DNA from: Arthrobacter sp. ISL-48
GTDB lineage: Bacteria > Actinomycetota > Actinomycetes > Actinomycetales > Micrococcaceae
Direction of reading: 5' to 3'
Assembly: GCF_018613805.1 (NCBI RefSeq)
Contig: NZ_JAGGPL010000009.1
Location: 104,142-168,141 of the forward strand
DNA length: 64,000 nt
Notes under the pieces: generated by a model
Told to the model about the DNA's origin: nothing
The model's input: the letters and a program-made list of their open reading frames with translations, nothing else
The model's database searches: none
Position numbers and translations under genes: made by a program
In this document: piece after piece, positions 55,456-64,000 of the stretch
Position numbering within the stretch: position 1 is the stretch's first letter
Layout: each line of letters begins with the position of its first letter

Positions 55456-57005
55456 TGCTGTACTCCTGCCTGGGGAGGCTCAAACCAGTGGCTGGGCTTC
55501 GGATTGACGTTTTGCCAGATGTGCTTGGTTTCGCGGTACTCCGCAAGACCTTGGAGCCCCAGCTCGCGGCCGTTTCCGGACTTGCCGAAACCGCCCCATT
55601 CAGCCTGGGGAACGTAGGGGTGGTAGTCGTTGATCCACACGGTGCCGTGCCGGAGGGCCCCTGCCACGCGCTGCGCGCGGGACCCGTCATGGGTCCAGAC
55701 GGCGCCGGCCAGCCCGTAGGCGGTGTCGTTGGCCAGTGTGATGGCTTCCTCTTCCGTGCTGAAGGTCTCCACCGTCAGGACTGGTCCGAATGACTCATCC
55801 TGGACTGCCTTCATGGAGGTGTGGCAGCCATCCAGGATGGTCGGAGGGTAGTAGGTCCCCAGGGCCGCCGCGCCACTATCGGGAATGTAGCCGCCGCAGA
55901 GCAGCTTGGCTCCTTCAGCGATGCCGGCCTGGACGTAGGCGTGGACCTTGTCGCGGTGCGCGGCCGAGATGAGCGGGCCTGTCTCGGCGAGTTCGTCGAA
56001 GGGACCGCCAAGCCGGATGGCCCGGGCACGGCGCACGAGTTCGGGCACGAATTCGTCGTGGATCGATTCTTCGATGATGAGCCTGGTGCCTGCCGAGCAC
56101 ACCTGCCCCGAATGCAGGAACACCGCGGTGAGGGCGTTGTCCAAGGCCGACTCACGGTCTGCGTCGGCGAAGATGATGTTCGGATTCTTCCCGCCCAGTT
56201 CCAGGGCAACCCGCTTCACCGTGTTTGCCGCGGCCTTCATGATGCTGATGCCGGTGGCCAGACCGCCCGTGAAGGAGACCAGGTCAACGTCCGGGCTCTC
56301 GCTCAGCACCGCGCCTACGTCGGGACCGGTGCCGGTGACGAGGTTGGCGACACCTGCGGGCAGCCCGGCTTCAAGGAGCGTGTCCATCAGCAGGATCGAG
56401 GTGGAGGGCGTGAGTTCGCTGGGTTTGAGGACGAAGGTGTTGCCGGCCAGCAGGGCCGGGGCCACCTTCCATGATGCCTGCAGGAGGGGGTAGTTCCAGG
56501 GCGTGATAAGCCCGCATACACCCACCGGGGCATGGACCACACGGCTGATGGTGCCGGGGATCCCGGTATCGATCACGCGGCCGGCGTCCGTCCCCGCGAT
56601 GCCGCCGTAGTACCTGAAGCAGGCGGCGATATCGTCGATGTCGTATTCCGCTTCGACGTAGCGCTTGCCGGTGTCCAGGGCTTCGGCACGGGCGTAAAGC
56701 GCCTTGTCGCGTTCCAGCAGTTCGGCTGTGCGGAGCAGGACCTTTCCGCGTTCCTTCTCGCTGGTTCCTGGCCACGCTCCGGCGTCGAACGCCCGGCGGG
56801 CGCTGGCGACTGCTTCCTCCGCGTCGGCGGCCGTGCATTCTGCGATCTCGGCGACCTTTTCGCCGTCCGCCGGGCACGCAATGACCCGTATGTTTCCGCT
56901 GGCCGGATCGCTCCAGCGGCCGTCCACGAACAAGCCCCGCACCGGCGTCGTATTCTGGCCGGTCACAGTCTGGAGGCCCGGACCCGCAAGCTGGACGCCG
57001 CTCAT
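55452..57005 (-). CDS. betB: Betaine-aldehyde dehydrogenase
   Basis: NAD-dependent oxidation of betaine aldehyde to glycine betaine. 517 residues: cofactor site [20 protein letters not shown], catalytic Glu in [10 protein letters not shown], catalytic Cys in [12 protein letters not shown], and PWNYP plus ESFGPVL motifs. It overlaps the choline dehydrogenase gene by 4 nt. The start gives an N terminus some 20 residues longer than usual; a downstream start is possible. Confidence 0.9.
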   Translation of the reverse strand: MSGVQLAGPGLQTVTGQNTTPVRGLFVDGRWSDPASGNIRVIACPADGEKVAEIAECTAADAEEAVASARRAFDAGAWPGTSEKERGKVLLRTAELLERDKALYARAEALDTGKRYVEAEYDIDDIAACFRYYGGIAGTDAGRVIDTGIPGTISRVVHAPVGVCGLITPWNYPLLQASWKVAPALLAGNTFVLKPSELTPSTSILLMDTLLEAGLPAGVANLVTGTGPDVGAVLSESPDVDLVSFTGGLATGISIMKAAANTVKRVALELGGKNPNIIFADADRESALDNALTAVFLHSGQVCSAGTRLIIEESIHDEFVPELVRRARAIRLGGPFDELAETGPLISAAHRDKVHAYVQAGIAEGAKLLCGGYIPDSGAAALGTYYPPTILDGCHTSMKAVQDESFGPVLTVETFSTEEEAITLANDTAYGLAGAVWTHDGSRAQRVAGALRHGTVWINDYHPYVPQAEWGGFGKSGNGRELGLQGLAEYRETKHIWQNVNPKPSHWFEPPQAGVQQ

Positions 57006-58717
57006 GCGCGGCCCAGGCTCGGTGCCGGCTCGGCCGGCAGCTCGACTTCGGCGGGCACTTCAATCTGGTGACGGTAGAAGTCTGCGTGCTGGGGGGCCAG
57101 CGGCTCCCGGCCCAGGATCAGGTCCGCGGCCTTCTCCGCCAGCATCATCACGGGGGCGTAGATGTTGCCGTTGGTCACGTACGGCATCGCGGAGGCATCC
57201 GCCACTCGCAGTCCCGTGGTGCCATGGACCTTCATGGTGAGGGGGTCCACCACGGACAGCGGGTCGCTGGCCGGGCCCATCTTGGCCGTGCAGGACGGGT
57301 GCAGGGCCGTCTCGGCATCGCGTGCCACCCAGTCCAGGATCTCCTTGTCCGTCTGAACAGAGGGTCCGGGTGAGAGCTCGCCACCACTGTAAGGTGCGAG
57401 GGCTGGCTGGGCGAGGATCTCGCGCGTGACCCTGATGGCCTCCACCCATTCACGCCGGTCCTGGTCTGTGGAGAGGTAGTTGAACTGCATGGAGGGGTGC
57501 GCGGCAGGATCGGTGGAAGTGATCTTCAGGCTTCCCCGCGCGTCGGAGTACATGGGGCCAACGTGGACCTGGTAGCCGTGCTTGGCGTCGGCTTTCTGCC
57601 CGTCGTACCGGACGGCCACCGGCAGGAAGTGGAACATCAGGTTGGGGTAGGAGACGTCCTCGTTAGAACGGACGAAGCCGCCGCCTTCGAAGTGGTTGGT
57701 GGCAGCCGGTCCCTTCCGGCCGAGCAGCCACTGGAGCCCGATCAGTGGGTAGCGCCACAGGCTGAGGTTCGGCTGCATGGAGACGGGCTGCGTGCAGGAG
57801 TGCTGGACGTACACTTCCAGGTGGTCCTGCAGGTTCTCGCCCACGCCGGGAAGGTCCACCACAGGCTTGATACCCAGTGACTTGAGATGCGCGGAATCCC
57901 CGACGCCGGACAGCTGCAGCAGCTGGGGCGTATTGATCGCTCCGCCGCACAGCACCACTTCGTTGGCGTTGACGGTCTGCAGCCGGCCGTTCCGGCGGTA
58001 CGTGACCCCGGTTGCGGTTGTGCCGTCGAAGTTCACCCTGGCCGCCAGCGCCCGGGTGCGGATGGTCAGGTTCTTCCGTCCCTTGTTGGGGCGCACGTAG
58101 GCCCGTGATGCCGAGAGCCGCTGGCCTTTATGAACGTTCCGGTCGAAGGGGCCAAAGCCCTCCTGCCGGAAACCGTTGACGTCGTCAGTCCGTTTGTGGC
58201 CGGCCTCCTCCGATGCCCGGAAGAAGGCCTGGAACAAGGGGTTCCGAGCCGGGCCGCGTTCCAAGACAAGGGGACCGTCATGGCCACGCAGGTCATCGTC
58301 CGGAGCTGCGGCCAGCGCGGTTTCCATGCGCTTGAAATAGGGGAGGCAGTGGGCGAAATCCCAGGTTTCCATGCCGGCGTCGGCCCCCCACCGTTCGTAA
58401 TCCAAGGGGTTGCCGCGCTGGAATATCATTCCGTTGATGGAGCTGGAGCCGCCCAGCACCTTGCCCCGGGCGTGGGGGATCCTGCGGCCGTGCATGTGGG
58501 GTTCGGGATCGGACTCGTATCGCCAGTCGTAGAACCTGTTGCCGCTGGGAAAGGTCAAGGCTGCCGGCATCTGGATGAAAAGGTCCCAGGGGTAGTCGCT
58601 GCGCCCTGCCTCCAGCACCAGCACTGTGCTGGTTCCGTCCGCGCTCAGCCTGTCGGCCAGGACCGATCCGGCGCTGCCGCCGCCCACAATCACGTAGTCG
58701 TAGCTCTCGTTCGTCAT
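57002..58717 (-). CDS. betA: Choline dehydrogenase (GMC flavoprotein)
   Basis: FAD enzyme oxidising choline to betaine aldehyde. 571 residues: FAD motif [21 protein letters not shown] signatures [18 protein letters not shown] and [10 protein letters not shown], active-site His in [11 protein letters not shown] and Asn/His region [26 protein letters not shown] is preceded by AAGGAGA. It is the first gene of the operon with betB, proV, proW and proX, directly downstream of the IclR-type control region. Confidence 0.9.
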   Translation of the reverse strand: MTNESYDYVIVGGGSAGSVLADRLSADGTSTVLVLEAGRSDYPWDLFIQMPAALTFPSGNRFYDWRYESDPEPHMHGRRIPHARGKVLGGSSSINGMIFQRGNPLDYERWGADAGMETWDFAHCLPYFKRMETALAAAPDDDLRGHDGPLVLERGPARNPLFQAFFRASEEAGHKRTDDVNGFRQEGFGPFDRNVHKGQRLSASRAYVRPNKGRKNLTIRTRALAARVNFDGTTATGVTYRRNGRLQTVNANEVVLCGGAINTPQLLQLSGVGDSAHLKSLGIKPVVDLPGVGENLQDHLEVYVQHSCTQPVSMQPNLSLWRYPLIGLQWLLGRKGPAATNHFEGGGFVRSNEDVSYPNLMFHFLPVAVRYDGQKADAKHGYQVHVGPMYSDARGSLKITSTDPAAHPSMQFNYLSTDQDRREWVEAIRVTREILAQPALAPYSGGELSPGPSVQTDKEILDWVARDAETALHPSCTAKMGPASDPLSVVDPLTMKVHGTTGLRVADASAMPYVTNGNIYAPVMMLAEKAADLILGREPLAPQHADFYRHQIEVPAEVELPAEPAPSLGRA

Positions 58718-58856
58718 GCGGTAAATCTCCTTGGGCATGGTTGGGGGAAGTCTTGTTGAAGGGCCTGGCTCGATCCGATTCAGCCGCGAAGGCGTTCCAT
58801 GCCTGGGTCCACTAGCGGTTCGGCCGCTTGAAATGGAGTACTGCCTGGCGGTGCCT

Positions 58857-59062
58857 AGATGTGGCCGTTGATGGTCAGGCCGGGTGGAGGGTTGGGCGCC
58901 TCGCTGGATTCCTCGACCATGATCTGGCCGCCTACGACGGAGTCCTTGTAAACGCATGCGGACAGCTTGGCCGGCGGCGCGATCGGTGGGGACGTGTCGA
59001 GACGGACGGCATCCCCGGGGCCAGTTCGCTGAGTCGGCAGGCGATGTGCATCTGATAAACCT
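58857..59062 (-). pseudogene. Possible remnant of a coding region, minus strand
   Basis: A frame of about 66 codons ending at TAG reads [20 protein letters not shown] then [20 protein letters not shown] and keeps a strongly GC-biased third position, but has no convincing start (an upstream TGA closes it). It may be the tail of a lost gene between the operon promoter and betA. No family recognised. Confidence 0.3.
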
Positions 59063-59112
59063 CATTTTCCCTGTTGACGGGCCCAGCCCAGTTAGTGGGT
59101 TGTGCAATCATC

Positions 59113-59164
59113 AACGCGAACCACAATACGCAACATAGTGATCCATGCCACTTCGCGTTGTCAA
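59113..59164 (-). promoter_or_regulatory. betA: Promoter and operator of the choline operon
   Basis: Minus strand TTGACA-N18-CACTAT, immediately followed by GTTGCGTATT and then TTCGCGTT, half-sites of the palindrome seen before the formaldehyde dehydrogenase gene. This would give a long leader of about 400 nt before betA. Confidence 0.5.
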
Positions 59165-59239
59165 GGGTTTCGAACCATCAAAATGGACCCTTGACACCCA
59201 TCATGGTCTCCGTCAGGCTGTCTCGCATATAGAACGCTG

Positions 59240-59253
59240 TTGCGTAATGCGAA
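59240..59253. promoter_or_regulatory. Second IclR-type half-palindrome TTGCGTAATGCGAA
   Basis: Near-palindromic and matching the first nine bases of the 48.97-kb operator except at one position. CATATA stands 10 bp upstream and TTGACA 44 bp upstream on the plus strand, with 28 bp between them, too far for a normal promoter. Confidence 0.5.
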
Positions 59254-59285
59254 TCGATTTCATTCGTGTAACACGGAATGCGGCC

Positions 59286-59659
59286 ATGCAGACATCGGCA
59301 AGAGGAGGGGCATTCCCGGCGGGAATCTCGACCGCCCTTGCGGCCCGGGCCCAAGTCTTCGCCGGAAGGCTCATCCTCATCGGCGACGAGCCGCACCGGT
59401 ACTAGGACCCCCTCGGAGCGGAGATGGCTGCCGACATCGCGGCGTTACATGGAATTAACGAGGTGGAGCTGATTTGTGACGCCGTCATCGACTCGTGTTA
59501 CAGCGGCGAAGGGGTGGTGCGGCCCATCGGATCGCGGTGACGCCGTCGCCGCGTTCGATGCCGGAGCCGCCCGGCGCCGGGGAATCCCTGTCCAGCCCTT
59601 CGGAGCCGTCGATGGTGAAGCCCTTGATGCCTTCGCTTCGGCGGGCTCAACCGCCTTAG
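59286..59659 (+). pseudogene. Possible decayed gene between the choline control region and the IclR gene
   Basis: The plus strand reads GISTALAARAQVFAGRLILI then GDEPHRY-stop-DPLGAEMAADIAALHG and INEVELICDAV, breaks near 59518, and continues in another frame as AVAAFDAGAARRRGIPVQ. The pieces join into one plausible Rossmann-like protein with a nonsense codon and a frameshift. GC-biased third positions support former coding. Identity unknown. Apart from these remnants and operators the 938-bp gap shows no gene. Confidence 0.33.
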
Positions 59660-60465
59660 CGCCGCGTGTAGCCCATGTTCGCGCTGATCTGGAGCCCTGC
59701 CTGTTTCAGTGTCTCCATGAGTCCCGGCGTCTTCTCGGGATCAAAGCGGAAGGCCGGCCCGGAAATACTGACGGCGCCGATGACTGATCCCACGTGGTTG
59801 TACACCGGGACGGACATCGAGTTGAGCCCGATCTCGAACTCCTCCCGGACCACGCCGTAGCCCTCGCGGGAGACGTCCAGCAGTTGGTTTTCCAGCTCTC
59901 CCCGGTTGGTGATAGTCCGGGGAGTCCTGGCCGGCAGCCCGGTCTCCTTGAGGATCCGGGCTCTTTCGTCGGCGGAGAGCGCGGCCAGCAGGACCTTGCC
60001 GCTGGATGTAGCGTGAAGCGGTGTGAGGCTTCCCACCCAGTCGTAGGTGGCCAGCGTTGAAGGCCCCATGGCCTGATCCACGTTGACGGCAAAATTGGAG
60101 CGCAGGACGGCCAAATTCACCGTCTCCTTATACTCCTCAGCAAGGCTTTCCAACACTGGGCGGGCCTCCCGGACAAGGCTGAGGCGCCCGGGAATGGAGC
60201 TTGCCAGCCTCAAGATCCCAAAGCCGAGCTGATATTTCCCGCGTTCACTGTTTTGGTGAACCATTTCCCTATTCACCAGGGACCCCAGCAGGCGGGAGGC
60301 CGTGGACTTGTGGACGCCCATCTCCTCGGCGATCTCACTTACCCCGGCATGACCGTCGCGCGCCAGAATTTCCAGGACCTCGAGGGCCCGGTCCACGGAC
60401 TGGACGCCTCCGTGCTGGCCTGCCTCTGCGTCGATTTCAGGTTCGCGGTGATTGTTCAAGTCCAT
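59656..60465 (-). CDS. IclR-family transcription regulator
   Basis: 269 residues. Winged helix-turn-helix GGVQSVDRALEVLEILARDG and EIAEEMGVHKSTASRLLGSL, then the IclR effector domain (VREARPVLESLAEEYKETVN, HATSSGKVLLAAL, REGYGVVREEFEIGLNSMSV). It is the probable regulator of the choline/betaine genes whose control region lies just downstream, and perhaps of the formaldehyde dehydrogenase. I chose MDLNNHRE; GAGAG lies 9 nt before it. Confidence 0.9.
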   Translation of the reverse strand: MDLNNHREPEIDAEAGQHGGVQSVDRALEVLEILARDGHAGVSEIAEEMGVHKSTASRLLGSLVNREMVHQNSERGKYQLGFGILRLASSIPGRLSLVREARPVLESLAEEYKETVNLAVLRSNFAVNVDQAMGPSTLATYDWVGSLTPLHATSSGKVLLAALSADERARILKETGLPARTPRTITNRGELENQLLDVSREGYGVVREEFEIGLNSMSVPVYNHVGSVIGAVSISGPAFRFDPEKTPGLMETLKQAGLQISANMGYTRR

Positions 60466-60633
60466 GACTAATACTCTCAAGTAGCTTCCGCATGGAGAAA
60501 TCAACGACATCCGAAATCATCGAAGACCGTTGCAGGGCCAGCGCCATGGCTACGGTGCGGGGGAGGAGCCGATTGAGAGGACAGAATCTACGCAACTGCA
60601 ATATGGCTGACGCTCTAGGATTTTGAACCTGGT

Positions 60634-61308
60634 TCAGAGGCCGAGGTGCTTGTTGAGCTCGTCGAGGGACTTCACGGTGGTGTAGTCGTAGCCCGGGGTG
60701 ATGGGGTCAGAGCCACGGTCCAGCAAAATGAGGTTCCTGAAGCCCATGTCGTGCATCGGCATCAGGTCGTACCGTGTGTGGCAGGAGACGTGCAGGAAGT
60801 CCTCCGGCTCGGCGTTAAGGGTGTCCAGCATGTACTCGAACGCCTGGTAGCGCGGCTTGTAGGCCTGGGCCTGCTCGGCGGTGTACACGGCGTGGAAATC
60901 AGCGCCGAGCCTCGGAACGCTGATGTCCAGGAAGCTGTCGTCCGCGTTGGACAGAATCACCAGCTTGTAGTTGTCGCCCATGAGCTTCAGCGGAGCAGGC
61001 ACGTCCTCGTGGGCAACCCAGCCGCGTACAGCCTCTGCGAACTCTGCGCCCGCGCCAGGCGTCGGCCCAATGCCAAAGAACTTGCACACCCTGTCAAAGG
61101 AATCCTGGAGGATCTGCTCGTAGGGCTTGTAGTCGCCGCAGACCTCGTCGAAGCGGTACCCGCGGAACACCTTCTTGAAGGCAGGCCACTGCTCTTCCGG
61201 TAGCCGGCCCGCGAGCAGCCGGCGCGTAGTGGGATCAGTATCCCAGTTGATCAGGGTGCCGTAGCAATCAAAGGACACGTACTTCGGCCGGAAGTTTGTG
61301 GTTGACAT
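60634..61308 (-). CDS. HAD hydrolase, haloacid dehalogenase type II-like
   Basis: 224 residues. Nucleophile Asp in YVSFDCYGTLINW, motif II Ser in LVILSNADDS, Lys in AQAYKPRYQAF, acidic motif in HVSCHTRYDLMPMHDMGF. This matches the type II (S)-2-haloacid dehalogenase branch, although a phosphatase activity is also possible. It stands between the IclR gene and the oxidase gene and may serve the same catabolic set. Confidence 0.82.
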   Translation of the reverse strand: MSTTNFRPKYVSFDCYGTLINWDTDPTTRRLLAGRLPEEQWPAFKKVFRGYRFDEVCGDYKPYEQILQDSFDRVCKFFGIGPTPGAGAEFAEAVRGWVAHEDVPAPLKLMGDNYKLVILSNADDSFLDISVPRLGADFHAVYTAEQAQAYKPRYQAFEYMLDTLNAEPEDFLHVSCHTRYDLMPMHDMGFRNLILLDRGSDPITPGYDYTTVKSLDELNKHLGL

Positions 61309-61407
61309 TTTTCGTCCGTTCTTAGTTATCTTGTATTTTCTTGGAGGCTGTAAATATCAGCGGTTGGCGATAGGTAGCGGACCACCGTTGGTAGAACGCT
61401 CCTGCGT

Positions 61408-62592
61408 TTAGCTAAGAGCCAATGACCTAAGTCGCGTGTCCTGTTCGAGGAATCTGGCAGGGTTCATGAAACTGACGTCGGTGGCCGTTGTTCCCTCCAG
61501 TACGAGGTCGGCTGCAATGGCTCCCAGGGCAGAAGCCATCTTGAAACCGTGGCCAGAGAAACCGGCCGCCACGATGACGCCTTCCATTCCGGGCGCTGTC
61601 CCGAACAGCGCGGTCGCGTCAGGTAAATGACCATCCGCACACATGGCGACCCGCACCGGGTCGGGAATCAGTTCCGGAATGAATTCGCGGACCCATGCCC
61701 GGATGGTGTCCAAATGCTGAGGATCCCAAGTAGGAGGCTTCTCCATGGACTCAACCTCGTCCAGAAATATGCTGGCGACGACTTTCACTGTCCAACCGTC
61801 GGCGCTCGGGAACCCGTAGAGCTGGGCCTTGTCCGGCCTTCCATCTTCCTCCGCCCTCCTGAGGAAGACCGGCATGTCATCCCTGCAGAAGGCTGCCGGA
61901 TTCACAGCGGGGAACCATGTCAGGATCTGTGGCAGGACTGAAAGGTGAACACCGAGTTCCTTGCAAACCGCTCCTGCACCGTTGCCCTGAGAGATGATCA
62001 CACGGGAGGCGATGATTTCTTCTTGATCGGTCCGGACGACGTACCGGTCACCGTACGTCTCGACGCTGTGCGCTTTCCGGTTTCCCAGGAACTTGGCGCC
62101 AAGCCGTGTAGCCTCCACGAGTGCGGCGGTCACGGCCTTCTCTGAATTCAGGTAGCCGCCCTCAGGGTCAAAGATTGTTACATCTCTATCCCTGATCACA
62201 TGTTCGGGATACTTTGCCCTGGCCTCGGCGCCCCGGAGCATCTCGTAGTCAAGGCCGTTGTCTTTCCCGGCTGCAAGGAGCGATGCCAACCGCGGATTGT
62301 GCTAGTCATAGATCGTGACAGCGCCCGTAGTGTTGAGCAGGCGGGTCCCGCTGATTTGCTCCAGATCACGCCACACGTCCTGCGACCGCTGCAAAAGGGG
62401 TGTGTAATGCCCACCTTCCGCGTAAACCTTGCGGAAAAGCCGTGATTCGCCGGCGTAGGCAGAAAAGGGACCCGGGATCGAAAACCTGTCTACTCCAATG
62501 ACGCGCTGACTACGGGAGGCGAGCTGCCAACTCGCCATGCTTCCTACCGAGCCGACTCCGACGACTACGACGTCCGTTTCGAGTGCAGCCAT
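61408..62592 (-). pseudogene. Sarcosine-oxidase-like FAD oxidoreductase interrupted by TAG
   Basis: The frame encodes a DAO-type flavoprotein of about 394 codons: FAD motif VVVVGVGSVGSMASW, then a stop codon TAG at 62302-62304 after GAVTIYD, and continues in the same frame with HNPRLASLLAAGKD to the usual end GHGFKMASALGAIAADLVLE. No shift is needed to join the parts. Length and motifs match monomeric sarcosine or N-methyl amino-acid oxidases, which release formaldehyde. It is either a recent nonsense pseudogene, a sequencing error or, least likely, a readthrough gene. AAGG precedes the ATG. Confidence 0.85.
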
Positions 62593-62710
62593 GCTTTACC
62601 TTGCTTTCCCTTATTGCACGCCGTTGTCCCGATTCCGGGTTTGCCTCTGAAAGGCAATGCCTTCGGTCTGCTTCCAGTCACACCAGCGTATGCACTCCAT
62701 CGTCTATCGT

Positions 62711-62726
62711 CAATTGTTGACAATTG
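62711..62726. promoter_or_regulatory. Perfect dyad CAATTGT-TG-ACAATTG (GntR-like operator)
   Basis: A 7-2-7 palindrome overlapping a TTGACA box, in the gap between the divergent oxidase gene and the cupin gene. The core TTGTTGACAA is of the kind bound by FCD-type GntR repressors. No GntR gene is in the window. Confidence 0.55.
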
Positions 62727-62803
62727 GTAGAGTAGGTGGCGTGTTCTTCCATTCAAGGGGTGGGCACGTCAGTACTAAGGGCACAGCCCGAGAAGGAGTA
62801 GCT

Positions 62804-63166
62804 ATGTTCAAGGCGACCGTCATGAGTGACGCAAGAACCGCAAACCCGGGGGAGCACAAGTCAAAGGAAACGTCAGTTACGCCCGGGCAGACGGAAGTGT
62901 CCTTGGGTCTTTGGGCCAGGGAGGATCTGAGGACGGGTATCTGGGAAGTAACTCCGGGAGAGTTCAAGAGCACCCGTCCCGGCTACGACGAGATTTGCCA
63001 GATCCTGAGTGGGACCGGCACCATCACGGAGCCGGACGGCACCAGCTTCGATATCGGTCCGGGTACTTTGTTCGTGACGCCAGCCGGCTGGGAGGGTCAC
63101 TGGACCATCCACGAAACACTCCGCAAGATGTGGGTTGTCAAGGACGTCCCGGCAACGACCGACTAA
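62804..63166 (+). CDS. Cupin (DUF861-type) protein
   Basis: 120 residues, one small cupin: WEVTPGEFKSTRPGYDEICQ, ILSGTGTITEPDGTSFDIGP and GTLFVTPAGWEGHWTIHETL are the DUF861/Cupin_3 blocks also found in ureidoglycine aminohydrolase-like proteins. It could bind a metal or small amine. GAAGGAGTAGCT before the ATG is an excellent ribosome-binding site. It is divergent from the broken oxidase gene and followed by a terminator. Confidence 0.85.
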   Translation: MFKATVMSDARTANPGEHKSKETSVTPGQTEVSLGLWAREDLRTGIWEVTPGEFKSTRPGYDEICQILSGTGTITEPDGTSFDIGPGTLFVTPAGWEGHWTIHETLRKMWVVKDVPATTD

Positions 63167-63220
63167 TCCGCGAAAGCCAAGAAGGCGAAACCTGGCAAGC
63201 AGGAGTCCCTGCAGCGGTGG

Positions 63221-63278
63221 ACTGCTCCTCGGAAGTTGGATGGAGGGATCCATATCGACTCCCGGGGAGCAGTTTTTT
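63221..63278 (+). terminator. Rho-independent terminator of the cupin gene
   Basis: ACTGCTCC pairs with GGAGCAGT across a 37-nt loop that can fold further (GGAT...ATCC), followed by six T. Confidence 0.75.
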
Positions 63279-63424
63279 GTGCCCTGACACTAACCTGCGC
63301 CCGCTTCTTTCGTTTGTGGCGGAGCGCTGAAAAGTGCGGTGCTGACACCATTCCATGGCGGCACTTTACGTGCCACACTGGGAGCAATCGAGTGGCTGGG
63401 GGGACACCAAGTCAGGAGATTGCC

Positions 63425-63532
63425 GTGTTCATAGGGTGGGCGTATCTCATCGCGGGCCTCATGACCATGGATGCACTTCTCCTGGCCCTGTGGCTGATGA
63501 ACGTGGACTGGAAGAAGCGCTGGAAGAAATAG
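63425..63532 (+). CDS. 35-residue single-helix membrane protein
   Basis: Starts at GTG 6 nt after AGGAG. One hydrophobic helix (FIGWAYLIAGLMTMDALLLA) and a basic tail ending KKRWKK, so the C terminus should be inside. The good ribosome-binding site and the topology support a real gene. It may be an accessory subunit of a transporter elsewhere; no partner is adjacent. Confidence 0.55.
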   Translation: MFIGWAYLIAGLMTMDALLLALWLMNVDWKKRWKK

Positions 63533-63574
63533 CCTCGGCGCGCCCGGGTGGATCTCGTCTCGGTGGCGCCCGGG

Positions 63575-64000
63575 CTAGGTTCCGCGGAGGTCAAGGCGCA
63601 TGAGGACGCGCGGGAAGCCGTTGAGCACCGAGTCTGTATCGGCAGCCTTGACGAACCCGGCCTGTTCGAACAGCCTGCGCGTGCCCACATAGGCCATAGT
63701 GAGATCAACTTTGCTGCCTCGGTTGTCGACGGGGTAGCCCTCGATGATGAGTGCGCCATAGTCGCGGGCCATGGCGACAGCACCCTCCAGCAGATGATGG
63801 GAGATTCCCCTGCCGCGATGGCCGGGCCGGACCCGAATGCACCACACTGACCATACGTCGAGGTCATCGAGGTGTGGAATCTTACGGTTACGGGCGAAGC
63901 TGGTGTCCGAGCGCGGATGGACAGCCGCCCAGCCCGCCACGTCGTCGCCGTCGTACGCGAGCACCCCGGGCGGTGGATCCTGACGCACCAGTTCTTTCAC
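63575..64000 (-). CDS. GNAT acetyltransferase, N terminus cut by the window
   Basis: At least 141 residues of an acetyl-CoA-dependent N-acetyltransferase: the acetyl-CoA loop IRVRPGHRGRGISHHLLEGA and the late TRRLFEQAGFVKAAD are GNAT motifs. The first codon seen (GTG) may be internal because the window ends there. Substrate unknown. Confidence 0.82.
   Translation of the reverse strand: MKELVRQDPPPGVLAYDGDDVAGWAAVHPRSDTSFARNRKIPHLDDLDVWSVWCIRVRPGHRGRGISHHLLEGAVAMARDYGALIIEGYPVDNRGSKVDLTMAYVGTRRLFEQAGFVKAADTDSVLNGFPRVLMRLDLRGT

Noticed and set aside
59191-59230. Plus-strand promoter TTGACA...CATATA
   Set aside because: The spacer is 28 bp, too long for a working promoter, and no intact gene follows.
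62302-62304. TAG as pyrrolysine
   Set aside because: No pylS/pylT or methylamine methyltransferase in the window, the protein family is not known to use it, and the position is a variable linker.

Overview
The window looks like chromosomal DNA from a high-GC actinobacterium of the Micrococcaceae, most likely Arthrobacter or Pseudarthrobacter. The reasons are a mycothiol-type formaldehyde dehydrogenase, a DUF3073 gene beside purF-purM, a DUF222/HNH-type gene, ECF sigma factors with zinc-finger anti-sigma partners, an HspR-type operator before clpB, and many predicted leaderless genes (TANNNT about 6 nt before ATG/GTG). I see no rRNA, tRNA, CRISPR array, insertion sequence or phage genes. The genus is inferred from gene content, not from a search.

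Layout. 1-7.1 kb: partial DUF222 gene, a SWIM/SNF2 helicase, and a three-gene ABC-2 exporter operon. 7.2-13.2 kb: exported proteins and two ECF sigma/anti-sigma cassettes; the second shares back-to-back TGAACC-N16-CGTCGTA promoters with a divergent lipoprotein gene. 13.2-19.3 kb: DUF1206 membrane protein, trmB, two MFS exporters, a methyltransferase. 19.4-30.2 kb: DEAD-box helicase with a structured leader, then mostly single genes (MBL hydrolase, aldo/keto reductase, ferritin, HutD, VOC proteins, trpF, YccF, lipoprotein, DUF4031-HD fusion). 30.3-35.6 kb: a two-component system and a molybdate regulator-modABC operon. 35.6-44.8 kb: candidate small RNA, clpB, septum-formation protein, DUF3073, purM-purF, uraH-uraD. 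45.0-48.8 kb: a compact overlapping operon coupling a receiver-PP2C phosphatase, a cellulose-synthase-like glycosyltransferase, a STAS protein and an RsbW-like kinase. 49.0-62.8 kb: glycine betaine/choline uptake (ProX, fused ProW, ProV), choline dehydrogenase, betaine aldehyde dehydrogenase, an IclR regulator, formaldehyde detoxification, a HAD hydrolase and a sarcosine-oxidase-like gene broken by an in-frame TAG. 62.8-64 kb: cupin, a 35-residue membrane protein, partial GNAT acetyltransferase.

How parts fit. The 49-62 kb region reads as import of choline/betaine, oxidation to betaine, demethylation, and disposal of formaldehyde. A TTGCGTA-type operator lies before the formaldehyde dehydrogenase gene and again in the control region of the choline operon, suggesting one IclR regulon. 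The 45-49 kb operon reads as a partner-switching module built around a polysaccharide synthase. Two families of intergenic repeats are dispersed here: one with three copies at 4-9 kb, one with two copies between convergent genes at 21.7 and 40.6 kb.
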